Shown here one piece after another: positions 24,516 to 35,812 of a stretch of 64,000 nt of DNA (the first letter of the stretch is position 1; each line of letters opens with the position of its first letter). Where the stretch lies: positions 372,001 through 436,000 of the forward strand of contig NZ_JAQZAO010000004.1 of NCBI RefSeq assembly GCF_028737315.1, read 5' to 3'. Made by a program: the position numbers and the translations under genes. Source of the stretch: Actinomycetospora lemnae. Lineage in GTDB: Bacteria; Actinomycetota; Actinomycetes; Mycobacteriales; Pseudonocardiaceae. The notes beneath the pieces were generated by a model that saw nothing but the letters and a program-made list of their open reading frames with translations, was not told where the DNA came from and did no database searches.

Positions 24516-25868
24516 GTGTCCGCCACCACCGGAGCGCGCCGCAGCCCCGACAGCGACGCCGACGTCGTGGTCGTGGGCGCCGGTCCTGCGGGCTCCACGG
24601 TCGCGACGTACCTGGCGCGCGCCGGTCTCGACGTCCTCGTGCTCGAGAAGGCCACGTTCCCGCGCGAGAAGGTCTGCGGCGACGGCGTCACCCCGCGCGG
24701 GGTCAAGCAGCTCGTCGACCTCGGCGTCGACACCCGCGAGGAGGCCGGCTGGCGCCACCAGCGCGGACTGCGCGTCATCGGCGGCGGCGCGAGCGTCGAG
24801 CTCGACTGGCCCGAGCTCGCGAGCTACCCCGCCTACGGCCTCGTGCGCCCGCGCCGCGACTTCGACCAGATGCTCGCCGACCACGCCCGCGCCGCCGGCG
24901 CGCGCGTCGAGGAGGGCGTGTCGGTCACCGGCGCGACGCGCGACGAGCGCACCGGGCGCGTCACCGGCGTCGAGGCCCGCCGCGGCCCCGAGCGCACCCC
25001 CGTCACCCACACCGCGCCCCTCGTCGTCGCCTGCGACGGCGTCGGCGCCCGCACCGCGCTGAGCCTGGGCATCGCCAAGCGCGACGACCGCCCGCTCGGC
25101 GTCGCCGTGCGCCGCTACTACACGAGCCCCCGCCACGACGACCGCTACCTCGAGACCCACCTCGGCCTGCTCGACGGCCCGGGTGTCGGCCCCGACCTGC
25201 ACGGCGGGTACGGCTGGGTCTTCGGGATGGGCGACGGCACCGCCAACGTCGGCCTCGGTGTGCTGGCCACGCAGCAGGGCGACAAGCGTGACTACCGCGC
25301 GCTGCTGCGCTCGTGGCTCGAGGGCCTGCCCGAGGCGTGGGGCCTCACCGAGGAGAACGCGACCGGGCCGATCGGGGGCGCCGCGCTGCCGATGGGCCTG
25401 TCCCGCACGCCGGTCTACCGCGACGGGCTCGTGCTCGTCGGCGACGCCGGCGGCATGGTCAACCCGTTCAGCGGCGAGGGCATCGCGTACGCCATGGAGT
25501 CGGCCGCGCTCGCCGCCGAGTGCGTCGTGCAGGCGATGGCCCGTCCCGAGGGCCCCGGGCGCGAGCGGGCGCTCGGCGCGTACCCGGCCGCGGTGCGCCA
25601 CGCCCTGGGCCGCTACTACCGCGTCGGCAACCGCGCCGCCCACGCCCTGGGACGCCCGCGGTTCATGCACCACGCCCTGCGCCTCGGCCTGCCGCGGCGC
25701 CGGGTCATGGGTGCGGCGCTCAAGCTCTTCGCCGGGCTCACCGACGGACGGGACGGGGACGCGGCCGACCGCGTCCTCGAGCTCGTCCTGCGGCTGGTGC
25801 CGCCCCTGACCGACAGCCCCGACACCCCCGCACGGAAGGGGGCCGCGGCGGCCGGACGCGCCGCCTGA
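24516..25868 (+). CDS. menJ: Geranylgeranyl reductase family FAD enzyme, probable menaquinone tail reductase
   Basis: The 450-residue flavoprotein has an N-terminal dinucleotide fold (DVVVVGAGPAGSTVATYLARAG), the family motif EKATFPREKVCGDGVTPRGV, and VLVGDAGGMVNPFSGEGIAYAMESA for FAD binding. By family and context (menG before, nuo and the polyprenyl synthase after) it should saturate one isoprene unit of the menaquinone tail, as MenJ does in mycobacteria. I prefer GTG 24516, which has AAGGGAG 9 nt upstream, over GTG 24486, which lacks one. Confidence 0.88.
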   Translation: MSATTGARRSPDSDADVVVVGAGPAGSTVATYLARAGLDVLVLEKATFPREKVCGDGVTPRGVKQLVDLGVDTREEAGWRHQRGLRVIGGGASVELDWPELASYPAYGLVRPRRDFDQMLADHARAAGARVEEGVSVTGATRDERTGRVTGVEARRGPERTPVTHTAPLVVACDGVGARTALSLGIAKRDDRPLGVAVRRYYTSPRHDDRYLETHLGLLDGPGVGPDLHGGYGWVFGMGDGTANVGLGVLATQQGDKRDYRALLRSWLEGLPEAWGLTEENATGPIGGAALPMGLSRTPVYRDGLVLVGDAGGMVNPFSGEGIAYAMESAALAAECVVQAMARPEGPGRERALGAYPAAVRHALGRYYRVGNRAAHALGRPRFMHHALRLGLPRRRVMGAALKLFAGLTDGRDGDAADRVLELVLRLVPPLTDSPDTPARKGAAAAGRAA

Positions 25869-25895
25869 CCGCAACGGGTTAGGTCGCCCTGATCG

Positions 25896-25924
25896 GTGGA
25901 CGACCCCCTCGTCCTCATTAGGGT
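25896..25924 (+). promoter_or_regulatory. Probable promoter of the nuo operon
   Basis: A -35-like GTGGAC (25896-25901), a 17-bp spacer and TAGGGT (25919-25924) form the best promoter in the 157 bp before nuoA. The expected leader is about 95 nt, ending with the strong AAGGAG (26014-26019) 6 nt before the nuoA ATG. Confidence 0.5.
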
Positions 25925-26025
25925 CCCCCTCGCCCGTCGAGCGTGATCCACCGCACGGGCCCGGACGTGGGCCCGACCACCACGCGAACTCCCGACGCGC
26001 AGCACCGGGGAGGAAGGAGACGACG

Positions 26026-26391
26026 ATGCTGGACCCCTACGTCCCGCTCATCGTCATGTTCGGTCTCGCGGCCGCCTTCGGGCTGTTCTCGGTGACGGCC
26101 GCGCCGTTCATCGGGCCGCACCGCTACAACCGCGCCAAGCTCGACTCCTACGAGTGCGGCATCGAGCCCTCGCCGCAGCCGGTCGCCGGCGGCGGCCGCA
26201 TCCCGGTGGCGTACTACCTCACCGCGATGCTGTTCATCCTGTTCGACATCGAGATGGTCTTCCTCTACCCGTTCGCGGTGAACATCGACGCGCTCGGGCT
26301 GTTCGGCCTCGTCGAGATCGTGCTGTTCGTGGCCACCGTCGCCTTCGCCTACGCCTACGTGTGGCGTCGCGGCGGGCTGGACTGGAGCTAG
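26026..26391 (+). CDS. nuoA: NADH-quinone oxidoreductase subunit A
   Basis: The 121-residue product has three membrane helices and the conserved loop [11 protein letters not shown], with its Cys and Glu, that in Complex I lies near the quinone cavity. The [13 protein letters not shown] helix is diagnostic. It has a strong ribosome binding site and is the first gene of the 14-gene nuo operon, which oxidises NADH, reduces menaquinone and pumps protons. Confidence 0.96.
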   Translation: MLDPYVPLIVMFGLAAAFGLFSVTAAPFIGPHRYNRAKLDSYECGIEPSPQPVAGGGRIPVAYYLTAMLFILFDIEMVFLYPFAVNIDALGLFGLVEIVLFVATVAFAYAYVWRRGGLDWS

Positions 26392-26395
26392 AAGC

Positions 26396-26992
26396 ATGGG
26401 ACTGGAAGAGAAGCTCCCGAACGGGATCGTGCTGGCCAGCGTCGAGAGCCTGGTCAACTGGACCCGCAAGGCATCGCTGTGGCCGGCCACCTTCGGGCTG
26501 GCCTGCTGCGCGATCGAGATGATGACCTCGGGCGCCCCGCGCTACGACCTCGGCCGCTTCGGCATGGAGGTGTTCCGCCCGAGCCCCCGCCAGGCCGACC
26601 TGATGATCGTCGCGGGCCGCGTCACCAACAAGATGGCCCCGGTCCTGCGCCAGATCTACGACCAGATGGCCGAGCCCCGCTGGGTCCTGGCCATGGGTGT
26701 CTGCGCCTCGTCGGGCGGCATGTTCAACAACTACGCGGTCGTCCAGGGCGTCGACCACGTCGTGCCCGTCGACATGTACCTCCCGGGCTGCCCGCCGCGC
26801 CCCGAGATGCTCATCGACGCCATCCTCAAGCTGCACCAGAAGATCCAGAACGAGCCGCTCGGGCCGGTGCGCGCCGAGCTCGCCGCCGAGCGCCGCGCCC
26901 AGGGCGAGAAGCTCGAGCTGCTGCCCTCCTCGGAGAAGTACGCCAAGAAGGACCGGAAGACGGGGGAGGCGAAGCGCGAGCATGTCTGGTGA
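26396..26992 (+). CDS. nuoB: NADH-quinone oxidoreductase subunit B
   Basis: The 198-residue protein carries the N2 [4Fe-4S] cluster next to the quinone site. The four ligands are visible: Cys37 and Cys38 in [11 protein letters not shown], Cys103 in GVCASSGG, and Cys132 in LPGCPPRPE. The C-terminal approximately 35 residues are a charged tail common in actinobacteria. The gap to nuoA is 4 bp, and it overlaps nuoC by 11 bp. Confidence 0.97.
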   Translation: MGLEEKLPNGIVLASVESLVNWTRKASLWPATFGLACCAIEMMTSGAPRYDLGRFGMEVFRPSPRQADLMIVAGRVTNKMAPVLRQIYDQMAEPRWVLAMGVCASSGGMFNNYAVVQGVDHVVPVDMYLPGCPPRPEMLIDAILKLHQKIQNEPLGPVRAELAAERRAQGEKLELLPSSEKYAKKDRKTGEAKREHVW

Positions 26993-27794
26993 CGAGCAGA
27001 AGCCGAAGCCGCCCGGCACCGGAGCCGGCGGTGCGAGCGGGCCGACGGGGGCGTCCAACGCCTCCTCCGCGGGTGCCGCCGCCTTCGGCCCGCAGGAGAT
27101 CGCCCGCCGCGACGTCAGCGGCTCCACCGCCGGCCGGGCCCGCGAGGGCATGTTCGGCATCCAGGGCTCCGGCGACACGTCGGGCTTCGGCGGCCTGCGC
27201 CTGCCCGGCTACGCGCCGGCCCCGGCCGAGCGGCCCTACGGCGGCTGGTTCGACGAGGTCGCCGACGAGGCCGCTGAAGCGTTGGCCGATGACAACGGAG
27301 CCGGGGGCGCTCCTTTCGACCTCTGCGTCCAGCAGATCACGGTCGACCGCGGCGAGATGACCTGGTACGTCGACCGTGAGCACCTGGTGCGCCTGGCCCG
27401 CACCCTGCGCGACGACCCGGCGCTGCGCTTCGAGTTCTGTTCGGGCGTCTCCGGCGTCGACTACGGCGAGGGCGTGCCGCAGCAGCTGCACGTCGTCATC
27501 CACCTGCTGTCGATGACCTACCGGCGCCGGCTGCGCCTCGAGATCGCCCTCGACCTCGACGACGCGCGCTGCCCGTCGCTGGTCGAGGTCTACCCGACGG
27601 CCGACTGGCACGAGCGCGAGACGTGGGACATGTTCGGCGTGGTCTTCGAGGGCCACCCGAGCCTGACCCGGATCCTCATGCCGGACGACTGGAACGGCCA
27701 CCCGCAGCTCAAGAGCTACCCGCTCGGCGGCATCCCCGTGGAGTACCACGACGCGGAGATCCCGCCGCCCGACCAGCGGAGGGCCTACACCTGA
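26982..27794 (+). CDS. nuoC: NADH-quinone oxidoreductase subunit C, with N-terminal extension
   Basis: The 270-residue product ends with a normal 30-kDa subunit domain, including the signature [16 protein letters not shown] and the quinone-side DYGEG region. The first about 85 residues are Gly/Ala/Ser/Pro-rich and probably disordered, an extension longer than in most NuoC proteins. The ATG at 26982 overlaps nuoB; a later start would lose the overlap but keep the core, so the extension is not fully certain. Confidence 0.94.
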   Translation: MSGDEQKPKPPGTGAGGASGPTGASNASSAGAAAFGPQEIARRDVSGSTAGRAREGMFGIQGSGDTSGFGGLRLPGYAPAPAERPYGGWFDEVADEAAEALADDNGAGGAPFDLCVQQITVDRGEMTWYVDREHLVRLARTLRDDPALRFEFCSGVSGVDYGEGVPQQLHVVIHLLSMTYRRRLRLEIALDLDDARCPSLVEVYPTADWHERETWDMFGVVFEGHPSLTRILMPDDWNGHPQLKSYPLGGIPVEYHDAEIPPPDQRRAYT

Positions 27795-29152
27795 TGAGCT
27801 CTGGCAACGTGACCGACACGCACACCGACCCCTACGCCGCGTCGGATCCCTATGCGGCAACCAGCCGCGAGACCACCGAGGGCACCGTCTACACGGTCAC
27901 CGGTGGCGACTGGGACGAGATGGTCGACCAGACCGCCGGCGACGAGCGCATCGTCATCAACATGGGTCCGCAGCACCCGTCGACCCACGGCGTGCTGCGG
28001 CTCGTGCTCGAGCTCTCCGGCGAGACGGTCACCGACGCGCGGCTGGTCATCGGCTACCTGCACACGGGCATCGAGAAGAACTGCGAGTACCGCACCTGGA
28101 CCCAGGGCGTCACGTTCGTGACGCGCATGGACTACCTGGCGCCGCTGTTCAACGAGACCGCCTACTGCCTCTCGACCGAGCGCCTGCTCGGCATCGAGGT
28201 GCCCGAGCGTGCCGCGACGATCCGCGTCCTCCTCATGGAGATCAACCGGATCGCCTCGCACCTCGTCGCGCTCGCCACCGGCGGCATGGAGCTCGGCGCG
28301 CTCACCGGCATGACCAACGGCTTCCGCGAGCGCGAGGAGGCCCTGCACCTGCTCGAGTTCCTCACCGGCCTGCGCATGAACCACGCGTTCATCCGCCCCG
28401 GTGGGGTCGTGCAGGACCTGCCGGAGGGCTACGAGGACCGCATCCGGTCGTTCGTCGCGGTCATGCGCGAGCGCCTGCCCGGCTTCCACAAGCTGCTCAC
28501 CGGCAACCGGATCTGGCGCCAGCGTCTCGAGGGCGTCGGCTACCTGCCGCTGGACGGCTGCCTCGCCCTCGGCGTCACCGGCCCGATCCTGCGCTCGGCG
28601 GGCCTGGCCTGGGACCTGCGCCAGGTCGACCCGTACCTCGGCTACGAGCACTACGACTTCGAGGTACCCACCGACACCGCCGCCGACAGCTTCGCCCGCT
28701 ACCTGCTCCGGGTCGAGGAGATGAGCGAGTCGCTCAAGATCATCGAGCAGGCCCTCGGGCGCCTCGAGCCGGGCCCGGTGATGGTCGAGGACGCGAAGAT
28801 CGCGTGGCCGGCCCGGCTGTCGATCGGCGCCGACGGCATGGGCAACTCCCTCGAGCACGTCCGGCGGATCATGGGCCAGTCGATGGAGTCGCTGATCCAC
28901 CACTTCAAGCTGGTCACCGAGGGCTTCAAGGTGCCGCCGGGCCAGGCCTACGTGCCGATCGAGTCGCCCCGCGGCGAGCTCGGTGCGCACCTGGTCTCCG
29001 ACGGCGGCACCCGCCCGCTGCGCGTGCACTTCCGCGACCCCAGCTTCGTCAACCTGCAGGCCGCGCCGGCGATGGCCGAGGGCGGGATGGTCTCCGACGT
29101 CATCGCCGCGCTCGCCTCGCTCGATCCCGTGATGGGGGGTTGTGACCGATGA
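27794..29152 (+). CDS. nuoD: NADH-quinone oxidoreductase subunit D
   Basis: The 452-residue product is the 49-kDa subunit that forms the quinone cavity with NuoB. It contains [21 protein letters not shown] with the quinone-binding His, [19 protein letters not shown], and a C-terminal region [20 protein letters not shown] polar N-terminal extension of about 45 residues precedes the core. The ATG at 27794 shares a base with the nuoC stop, and the stop overlaps nuoE. Confidence 0.97.
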   Translation: MSSGNVTDTHTDPYAASDPYAATSRETTEGTVYTVTGGDWDEMVDQTAGDERIVINMGPQHPSTHGVLRLVLELSGETVTDARLVIGYLHTGIEKNCEYRTWTQGVTFVTRMDYLAPLFNETAYCLSTERLLGIEVPERAATIRVLLMEINRIASHLVALATGGMELGALTGMTNGFREREEALHLLEFLTGLRMNHAFIRPGGVVQDLPEGYEDRIRSFVAVMRERLPGFHKLLTGNRIWRQRLEGVGYLPLDGCLALGVTGPILRSAGLAWDLRQVDPYLGYEHYDFEVPTDTAADSFARYLLRVEEMSESLKIIEQALGRLEPGPVMVEDAKIAWPARLSIGADGMGNSLEHVRRIMGQSMESLIHHFKLVTEGFKVPPGQAYVPIESPRGELGAHLVSDGGTRPLRVHFRDPSFVNLQAAPAMAEGGMVSDVIAALASLDPVMGGCDR

Positions 29153-29961
29153 GCCGTGCTCTCGGACCGGAGGCGCCGGCGGCGCCGCCGCAGGAGCCCG
29201 GGCACGCGATCGACGAGGCGGGCGGCACCACCGCGCAGCACGCCGCGCTGAGCACGGTCGACACCACGGTGTTCGACGGCGTGCGCGACCGGGCGGCGGC
29301 GATCATCGCCCGCTACCCGGAGCCGCGGTCGGCGCTGCTGCCGCTGCTGCACCTCGTCCAGCACGTCGAGGGCCACGTCTCCCGCGCCGGCATCGCCTTC
29401 TGCGCGGAGGCCCTGGAGATCACGACCGCCGAGGTCTCGGCCGTCGCGACCTTCTACACGATGTACAAGCGCGAGCCCGTCGGCCGCCACCTCGTCAGCG
29501 TCTGCACCAACACGCTGTGCGCGGCCCTCGGCGGCGACGACATCTACGCGGCCGTGCGTGAGCGCCTCGGCGAACCGGGTCGGCCCCTGGGGCACGAGCA
29601 GACCAGCGCGGACGGCACGGCGACGATCGAGCACGCCGAGTGCCTGGCGGCCTGCGACCTCGCGCCGGTGCTCACGGTCGACTACGAGTTCTTCGACAAG
29701 CAGACGGTCGAGTCGGCCGTGGAGATCATCGAGGCGCTGAAGCGCGGCGAGAAGCCGCACCCGACCCGCGGCGCCCCGCTGAACGACTTCCGCTCCGTGG
29801 AGCTGCTGCTCGCGGGCTTCTACGACGACCCGGCCGTCGGCGGCCTCGACGCCGTCGGCGGTCCGTCGGCGGCCGACGAGAGCCTGCGCGGTGCCCGGCT
29901 CGCCGAGGAGCGCGGCTGGACCGCGCCGGCGGTGCCCGACCAGGGAGGCCCCGATGCCTGA
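29149..29961 (+). CDS. nuoE: NADH-quinone oxidoreductase subunit E
   Basis: The 270-residue product has a thioredoxin-like [2Fe-2S] domain with ligands Cys119 and Cys124 (CTNTLC) and Cys165 and Cys169 ([12 protein letters not shown]), the N1a cluster. An N-terminal approximately 40-residue polar extension and a C-terminal extension of about 60 residues flank the core. The start overlaps nuoD, and nuoF starts 8 bp before its end. Confidence 0.95.
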   Translation: MSRALGPEAPAAPPQEPGHAIDEAGGTTAQHAALSTVDTTVFDGVRDRAAAIIARYPEPRSALLPLLHLVQHVEGHVSRAGIAFCAEALEITTAEVSAVATFYTMYKREPVGRHLVSVCTNTLCAALGGDDIYAAVRERLGEPGRPLGHEQTSADGTATIEHAECLAACDLAPVLTVDYEFFDKQTVESAVEIIEALKRGEKPHPTRGAPLNDFRSVELLLAGFYDDPAVGGLDAVGGPSAADESLRGARLAEERGWTAPAVPDQGGPDA

Positions 29962-31285
29962 TCCGCTCACCCCCGTCCTCACCAAGCGCTGGCTGGGACC
30001 CGAGTCCTGGACGCTGCGCCACTACACCGAGCTCGGCGGCTACGAGGCGCTGGACAAGGCCCTGAACACGCCGCCGGACGACATCGTCGCGCTGGTCAAG
30101 GACTCGGGCCTGCGCGGACGCGGCGGCGCCGGCTTCCCGACGGGCATGAAGTGGAGCTTCATCCCGCAGGCCAAGCCCGGCGAGGAGCCCCGGGGCCCGG
30201 CGGCGAAGCCCAAGTACCTCGTCATCAACGCCGACGAGGGCGAGCCCGGGACCTGCAAGGACGTCCCGTTGATGATGGCCGACCCGCACTCGCTCATCGA
30301 GGGCTGCATCATCACGAGCTGGGCGATCCGCGCGCACTTCTGCGTGATCTACGTGCGCGGCGAGGTCGTCCACGTCCTGCGTCGCCTACACGCGGCCGTG
30401 CGCGAGGCGTACGACGCCGGCCACCTCGGCAAGGACATCCACGGCAGCGGCTTCGACCTCGACATCGTCGTGCACGCCGGCGCCGGGGCCTACATCTGCG
30501 GCGAGGAGACCGCGCTGCTCGACTCGCTCGAGGGCCGCCGTGGCCAGCCGCGCCTCAAGCCGCCGTTCCCCGCGACCGCGGGGCTCTACGCCGCGCCGAC
30601 CGTCGTCAACAACGTCGAGACGATCGCGACCGTCCCGTCGATCGTGACCGGCGGCAAGGACTGGTTCCGGACGATGGGCCGCGAGCGCTCGCCCGGGCCG
30701 AAGATCTACTCGCTGTCCGGGCACGTCGAGCGTCCCGGGCAGTACGAGGCGCCGCTGGGCACGACGCTGCGCGAGCTGCTCGACCTCGCCGGGGGCATGA
30801 AGGACGGCATCCCGCTGAAGTTCTGGACGCCCGGCGGCTCGTCCACCCCGCTGCTCACGGCGGACCACCTCGACGTCCCGCTGGACTTCGAGGGCGCCAC
30901 CGAGGCGGGCTCGATGCTCGGCACCACCGCGCTCATGATCTTCAACGAGACCGTGTCGGTCCCGTGGGCGGTCATGAAGTGGACGGAGTTCTACGAGCAC
31001 GAGTCGTGCGGCAAGTGCACGCCGTGCCGCGAGGGCTGCTACTGGCTCGCCGGCATCCTGCGCCGGATGGTCGACGGCGAGGGCACCGAGTCGGACATCG
31101 ACACGCTGCTCGACGTCTGCGACAACGTCCTCGGGCGCTCCTTCTGCGCGCTCGGCGACGGCGCGGTCTCGCCGATCACCAGCGGCATCAAGTACTTCCG
31201 GCAGGAGTTCGTCGAACTCTGCACGGCGCAGCAGCGCCACCCGGAGGTCGACCGGATCGTCGAACTGAGCGGAGCCAGCGCGTGA
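29954..31285 (+). CDS. nuoF: NADH-quinone oxidoreductase subunit F
   Basis: The 443-residue NADH-binding subunit has the glycine-rich [15 protein letters not shown] loop for [16 protein letters not shown] for FMN, and the N3 [4Fe-4S] motif [15 protein letters not shown] with a further Cys in [11 protein letters not shown]. Length and motif order are normal. The start is ATG 29954, with a GGGAGG just upstream and overlap with nuoE. It passes electrons from NADH through FMN to NuoE and NuoG. Confidence 0.97.
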   Translation: MPDPLTPVLTKRWLGPESWTLRHYTELGGYEALDKALNTPPDDIVALVKDSGLRGRGGAGFPTGMKWSFIPQAKPGEEPRGPAAKPKYLVINADEGEPGTCKDVPLMMADPHSLIEGCIITSWAIRAHFCVIYVRGEVVHVLRRLHAAVREAYDAGHLGKDIHGSGFDLDIVVHAGAGAYICGEETALLDSLEGRRGQPRLKPPFPATAGLYAAPTVVNNVETIATVPSIVTGGKDWFRTMGRERSPGPKIYSLSGHVERPGQYEAPLGTTLRELLDLAGGMKDGIPLKFWTPGGSSTPLLTADHLDVPLDFEGATEAGSMLGTTALMIFNETVSVPWAVMKWTEFYEHESCGKCTPCREGCYWLAGILRRMVDGEGTESDIDTLLDVCDNVLGRSFCALGDGAVSPITSGIKYFRQEFVELCTAQQRHPEVDRIVELSGASA

Positions 31286-33861
31286 CACAGGCCCCGGAGA
31301 AGCCGTCGGAGCAGGACGACCTGCCGCCCGTGCCGGAGGGGCACGTGCGGCTCACGATCGACGACCGCATCGTCGACGCCCCGCAGGGCGAGCTGCTGAT
31401 CCGCACCTGCGAGCGGCTCGGCATCGTCGTCCCCCGCTTCTGCGACCACCCCCTGCTCGACCCGGCCGGCGCCTGCCGCCAGTGCCTGGTCGAGGTGGAG
31501 ATGGGCGGGCGAAAGATGCCCAAGCCGCAGGCCAGCTGCACGATGACCGTGGCCCAGGACATGGTCGTCAACACCCAGATGACCTCGGCCGTCGCCGACA
31601 AGGCGCAGCAGGGCGTCATGGAGCTGCTGCTCATCAACCACCCGCTCGACTGCCCGGTCTGCGACAAGGGCGGCGAGTGCCCACTGCAGAACCAGGCGAT
31701 GTCGTCGGGGCGCGCGGAGTCGCGGTTCGTCGAGGAGAAGCGGACGTTCGCGAAGCCGCTGCCGATCTCCAGCGAGGTGCTGCTCGACCGCGAGCGCTGC
31801 GTGCTCTGCCAGCGCTGCACCCGCTTCTCGCGCCAGATCGCCGGCGACCAGTTCATCGAGCTGCTCGAGCGCGGCGCGCACCAGCAGATCGGCACCGAGG
31901 AGACCGCCTTCGGCGAGGGCGAGGACTTCCAGTCCTACTTCTCCGGCAACACCATCCAGATCTGCCCGGTCGGCGCCCTGACCTCCGCGTCCTACCGCTT
32001 CCGCTCGCGGCCGTTCGACCTCGTCTCGACGCCCGGGGTCTCCGAGCACGACAGCTCGGGCGCGGCGGTGCGCCGCGACTGGCGGCGCGGGGCGGTCACC
32101 CGCGTGCTCGCCGGCGACGACCCCGAGGTCAACGAGGAGTGGATCGACGACAAGACCCGCTTCGCGTTCCGGTACACCCAGTCCGCGCAGCGGATCACGC
32201 GGCCGATGATCCGGGGCGAGGACGGCTCGCTCGTCGAGACGTCGTGGACCGAGGCGCTCGAGCGCGCGGCGGGCCTGCTCACGGCGGCGCGCGACGGCGA
32301 GGGCCCGGCGCCGGTGGACACCGACGGTGAGGCGCTGGAGCCCAAGCGCGGCGTCGGCGTCCTGCCCGGCGGGCGCCTGACCCTCGAGGACGCCTACGCC
32401 TACGCGAAGTTCGCGCGCCTGGCCCTGCGCACCAACGACGTCGACGCCCGCGCGCGGGTGCACTCGGGCGAGGAGCTGGACTTCCTCGCCGCGCACGTCG
32501 CCGGCACCGGGCTCGGCGTCACCTACGGCGACCTGGAGGAGGCGCCGGCCGTCCTCACCGTGGCCCTCGAGGTCGAGGAGGAGGCGCCGATCGTCTTCCT
32601 GCGGCTGCGCAAGGCCGCGCGGACGGGCACGGCGGTGCACCACCTCGGCCAGTGGTCGAGCCCGGCCGTGGTGAAGACCGGCGGACGCCTCGTGCGCTGC
32701 GCGCCGGGGCGCGAGGTCGAGGCGCTGGCGACCCTGCCCGACCCGGTCGCGGACGGGCTCGCGCAGCCCGGCGCGGTCGTGCTGGTGGGGGAGCGGGCGG
32801 CCGAGGTCCCCGGTCTCTACGCCGCGGTGTCCGAGCTGGTCGCGCGCACCGGGGCCCGCGTGGCCTGGGTGCCGCGGCGCGCCGGCGAGCGCGGCGCGGT
32901 GGACACCGGCCTGGTGCCGACGCTGCTGCCCGGCGGCCGCGCGGTCGACGACGAGACCGCGCGGGCGGCGCTCGCCTCGTCCTGGGGGGTGGCGGACCTG
33001 CCCGCCACGCCCGGACGTGACACCGCCGCGATCCTGCGCGCGGCCGCGGACGGCGAGCTCGCCGGCCTCGTGGTCGGCGGCGTCGAGATCGCGGACCTGC
33101 CCGACCCCGACCTCGCGCGCGCGGCGCTCGGCGCGGCCGACGTCGTCGTCAGCCTCGAGCTGGCGCGCTCCGAGGTCACCGAGTACGCCGACGTCGTCCT
33201 GCCGGTGGCCCCGGTGATCAACAAGGCGGGGACCTTCCGCAACTGGGAGGGCCGCGACCGGCGCTTCGGCACCACGATCGACCCGTCCGGCGGCTCGGCC
33301 GGCCGGGTCGGCGGCACCGCGGCGACGACCCTGCCCGACTGCCGGGTGCTCGACACCCTCGCCGTCGAGATGGACGTCGACCTGTTCACCCAGACCCCCG
33401 AGGTCGCGGGCACCGAGCTCGCCCGCCTGGGCACCGGCCGGCCCGCCACCGTGGGCCCGGTGCGCGGCCCCGAGCACCCCGACCAGCCGGAGACGACCGA
33501 CGAGGAGGGCACCGAGCTGCGCCTGGCCTCCTGGCGCCAGCTCCTCGACGGCGGCGCGCTGCTCGCCGACGAGCCCGACCTCGCCGGCACGGCCCGCCCG
33601 CCGCGGATCCGGCTGTCGGCGACGACGGCCCGGCGGCTCGGGTTCGCCGAGGACGACCCGGCCGAGGTCGAGGGCCCGCGCGGCTCGCTGATCCTGCCGG
33701 TCGAGGTCGCCGACCTCCCCGACGACGTCGTCTGGGCGCCCGCGCGTGTGCCGGGTACGGACGGCACGACCGTCGTCACCCTCGCCGGGCTCGGGCTGGG
33801 CCACGGCGGACCCGTCCGCCTCGGCGGCGGCAGCCCCATGTCCGACGGGAGCCCCTCGTGA
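31282..33861 (+). CDS. nuoG: NADH-quinone oxidoreductase subunit G lacking the N7 cluster ligands
   Basis: The 859-residue subunit has a ferredoxin-like N-terminus: [2Fe-2S] ligands in [19 protein letters not shown] with a later Cys in ASC, then a HxxxCxxC-type group in [20 protein letters not shown] (N5), and [14 protein letters not shown] with a later CPVGAL (N4). The molybdopterin-like domain follows. Where NuoG proteins with an N7 cluster have CxxCxxxC, this protein reads SEHDSSGAA (about residue 254), and the fourth site is WIDDKTR, so no N7 cluster can form. The C-terminal half is Ala/Val-rich and divergent. GTG 31282 overlaps nuoF. Confidence 0.95.
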   Translation: MTQAPEKPSEQDDLPPVPEGHVRLTIDDRIVDAPQGELLIRTCERLGIVVPRFCDHPLLDPAGACRQCLVEVEMGGRKMPKPQASCTMTVAQDMVVNTQMTSAVADKAQQGVMELLLINHPLDCPVCDKGGECPLQNQAMSSGRAESRFVEEKRTFAKPLPISSEVLLDRERCVLCQRCTRFSRQIAGDQFIELLERGAHQQIGTEETAFGEGEDFQSYFSGNTIQICPVGALTSASYRFRSRPFDLVSTPGVSEHDSSGAAVRRDWRRGAVTRVLAGDDPEVNEEWIDDKTRFAFRYTQSAQRITRPMIRGEDGSLVETSWTEALERAAGLLTAARDGEGPAPVDTDGEALEPKRGVGVLPGGRLTLEDAYAYAKFARLALRTNDVDARARVHSGEELDFLAAHVAGTGLGVTYGDLEEAPAVLTVALEVEEEAPIVFLRLRKAARTGTAVHHLGQWSSPAVVKTGGRLVRCAPGREVEALATLPDPVADGLAQPGAVVLVGERAAEVPGLYAAVSELVARTGARVAWVPRRAGERGAVDTGLVPTLLPGGRAVDDETARAALASSWGVADLPATPGRDTAAILRAAADGELAGLVVGGVEIADLPDPDLARAALGAADVVVSLELARSEVTEYADVVLPVAPVINKAGTFRNWEGRDRRFGTTIDPSGGSAGRVGGTAATTLPDCRVLDTLAVEMDVDLFTQTPEVAGTELARLGTGRPATVGPVRGPEHPDQPETTDEEGTELRLASWRQLLDGGALLADEPDLAGTARPPRIRLSATTARRLGFAEDDPAEVEGPRGSLILPVEVADLPDDVVWAPARVPGTDGTTVVTLAGLGLGHGGPVRLGGGSPMSDGSPS

Positions 33862-35174
33862 ACCCGATGCCCCCGCCGGGGTACACCCAGACCCTCATCG
33901 CCGACGACCCGTTCTGGCTGACGGCGATCAAGGTCCTCGTGGTCTTCGTCCTCCTGATGCTGATCACGCTGTTCATGATCTGGTTCGAGCGCCGGGTCGT
34001 GGGCCGCATGCAGCAGCGGCCGGGCCCGAACTGGAACGGCCCGTTCGGACTGCTCCAGTCGCTGGCCGACGGGCTCAAGCTCGCGTTCAAGGAGGACATC
34101 CGCCCGGTCCTCGCCGACAAGGCGGTCTTCTTCATCGCGCCGGTGCTCTCGGTGGTGCCGGCGTTCGTCGCGTGGGCGGTGATCCCGCTCGGCCCCGAGG
34201 TCTCGATCTTCGGCGAGCGCACCGCCCTGCAGCTGACCGACCTGCCGGTGGGCGTGCTCGTCGTGCTGGCCTGCTCGTCGATCGGCGTCTACGGCATCGT
34301 GCTCGCCGGCTGGGCGTCGGGCTCGCCGTACCCGCTGCTCGGCAGCCTGCGCAGCGCCGCCCAGGTCATCTCCTACGAGCTGGCCCTCGGCCTGTCGATC
34401 ATCGCGGTCGTCCTCTACGCGGGCTCGCTCTCGACCGCCGACATCGTCGCCGCGCAGTCGACCGGCTGGTACATCTGGCTGCTGCCGGTCAGCTTCGTCA
34501 TCTTCGCGGTGTCGATGGTCGGCGAGACCAACCGCGCGCCGTTCGACCTGCCCGAGGCCGAGTCCGAGCTGGTCGGCGGCTTCCACACCGAGTACTCGTC
34601 GCTGAAGTTCGCGCTCTTCTTCCTCGCCGAGTACGTCAACATGGTCACCCTCTCCGCGGTGGCCACGACGCTGTTCCTCGGCGGCTGGATGGCCCCCTGG
34701 CCACTGTCGTTGATCCCCGGCGTCAACGAGGGCTGGCTGCCCCTGGTCTGGTTCTTCGGCAAGACGCTGGTGTTCCTGTTCGTCTACATCTGGCTGCGCG
34801 GCACGCTGCCCCGCCAGCGCTACGACCAGTTCATGCGTCTGGGCTGGAAGCTGCTCATCCCGGTCAGCCTGCTGTGGCTGATGCTGGTCGCGACGTTGCG
34901 GGTGCTGCGCGCCGAGCTCACGACCGGCCAGATCCTCATCGTCGGCGGCGTGGCGCTCGTGCTGCTCGTCGGCGCGGCCCTGCTCATCCCCGACCAGGCG
35001 CCGCCGGACGAGGACCGCGAGCCGCCGATCGTCACCGACTACCCCGTGCCGCCCCTGGACCTCGCGGTCCCGCCGACCCCCAAGCGGCGCCGCCGCGCGG
35101 TGGCCCCGGCTCGCGAGGACCAGCAGGACGGCGAGACCGTCACCGCCGGCGCGAGCCGGGAGGGAGACTCCTGA
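33858..35174 (+). CDS. nuoH: NADH-quinone oxidoreductase subunit H
   Basis: The 438-residue membrane subunit (ND1) links the peripheral arm to the membrane arm. It contains [23 protein letters not shown] at the first cytoplasmic loop and [26 protein letters not shown], the Glu-rich loop of the E-channel. About eight helices are visible, then a soluble C-terminal tail of about 75 residues, rich in Pro and charged residues, absent from E. coli NuoH. GTG 33858 overlaps the nuoG stop. Confidence 0.97.
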   Translation: MNPMPPPGYTQTLIADDPFWLTAIKVLVVFVLLMLITLFMIWFERRVVGRMQQRPGPNWNGPFGLLQSLADGLKLAFKEDIRPVLADKAVFFIAPVLSVVPAFVAWAVIPLGPEVSIFGERTALQLTDLPVGVLVVLACSSIGVYGIVLAGWASGSPYPLLGSLRSAAQVISYELALGLSIIAVVLYAGSLSTADIVAAQSTGWYIWLLPVSFVIFAVSMVGETNRAPFDLPEAESELVGGFHTEYSSLKFALFFLAEYVNMVTLSAVATTLFLGGWMAPWPLSLIPGVNEGWLPLVWFFGKTLVFLFVYIWLRGTLPRQRYDQFMRLGWKLLIPVSLLWLMLVATLRVLRAELTTGQILIVGGVALVLLVGAALLIPDQAPPDEDREPPIVTDYPVPPLDLAVPPTPKRRRRAVAPAREDQQDGETVTAGASREGDS

Positions 35175-35812
35175 TGGGCCTGTTCGACGGGGTCGCCGGG
35201 TTCGGCGTCACCTTCTCGACGATGTTCCGCAAGGTCGTCACCGAGGACTACCCGCGCGTGAAGAAGGTGACCGCCCCGCGCTACCACGGGCGCCACCAGC
35301 TCAACCGGCACCCGGACGGCCTGGAGAAGTGCGTCGGCTGCGAGCTGTGCGCCTGGGCCTGCCCGGCCGACGCGATCTACGTCGAGGGCGGCGACAACAC
35401 CGACGAGGAGCGCTACTCGCCGGGCGAGCGCTACGGCGCGATCTACCAGATCAACTACCTGCGCTGCATCGGCTGCGGGCTGTGCATCGAGGCGTGCCCG
35501 ACGCGGTCGCTGACGATGACCAACGAGTACGAGCTCGCCGACGACGACCGCCAGGACCTGATCTACGACAAGGAGCGCCTGCTCGCCCCGCTGCTGCCGG
35601 GCATGGAGCAGCCGCCGCACCCGATGCGGCTCGGCACCGACGAGCAGGACTACTACGTGCAGGGCCCGGAGATGGCCCGGCGCTCCGACGTCCAGGACGC
35701 GGTGCGCGAGGAGATCCCGATGGTGCCGCCGCGCGAGCCGGCGCCGCAGGACGGCGTCTCGACCGAGGCCGTGGAGCAGAGCTCGGTGATGAGCACCGGG
35801 GAGAAGCGGTGA
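35174..35812 (+). CDS. nuoI: NADH-quinone oxidoreductase subunit I
   Basis: The 212-residue protein carries two [4Fe-4S] clusters (N6a and N6b) in [12 protein letters not shown] (Cys53, 56, 59, 63) and [12 protein letters not shown]. An N-terminal amphipathic helix begins [17 protein letters not shown]. The last about 45 residues are polar and typical of actinobacterial NuoI. ATG 35174 overlaps the nuoH stop, and its own stop overlaps the nuoJ GTG. Confidence 0.97.
   Translation: MGLFDGVAGFGVTFSTMFRKVVTEDYPRVKKVTAPRYHGRHQLNRHPDGLEKCVGCELCAWACPADAIYVEGGDNTDEERYSPGERYGAIYQINYLRCIGCGLCIEACPTRSLTMTNEYELADDDRQDLIYDKERLLAPLLPGMEQPPHPMRLGTDEQDYYVQGPEMARRSDVQDAVREEIPMVPPREPAPQDGVSTEAVEQSSVMSTGEKR

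Noticed and set aside
31039-33804. A 921-residue open frame on the minus strand, opposite nuoG
   Set aside because: Antisense frames of very GC-rich genes stay open by codon bias. It has the typical Arg/Gly/Ala/Asp-rich composition, no ribosome binding site, and lies entirely over a confident nuoG.
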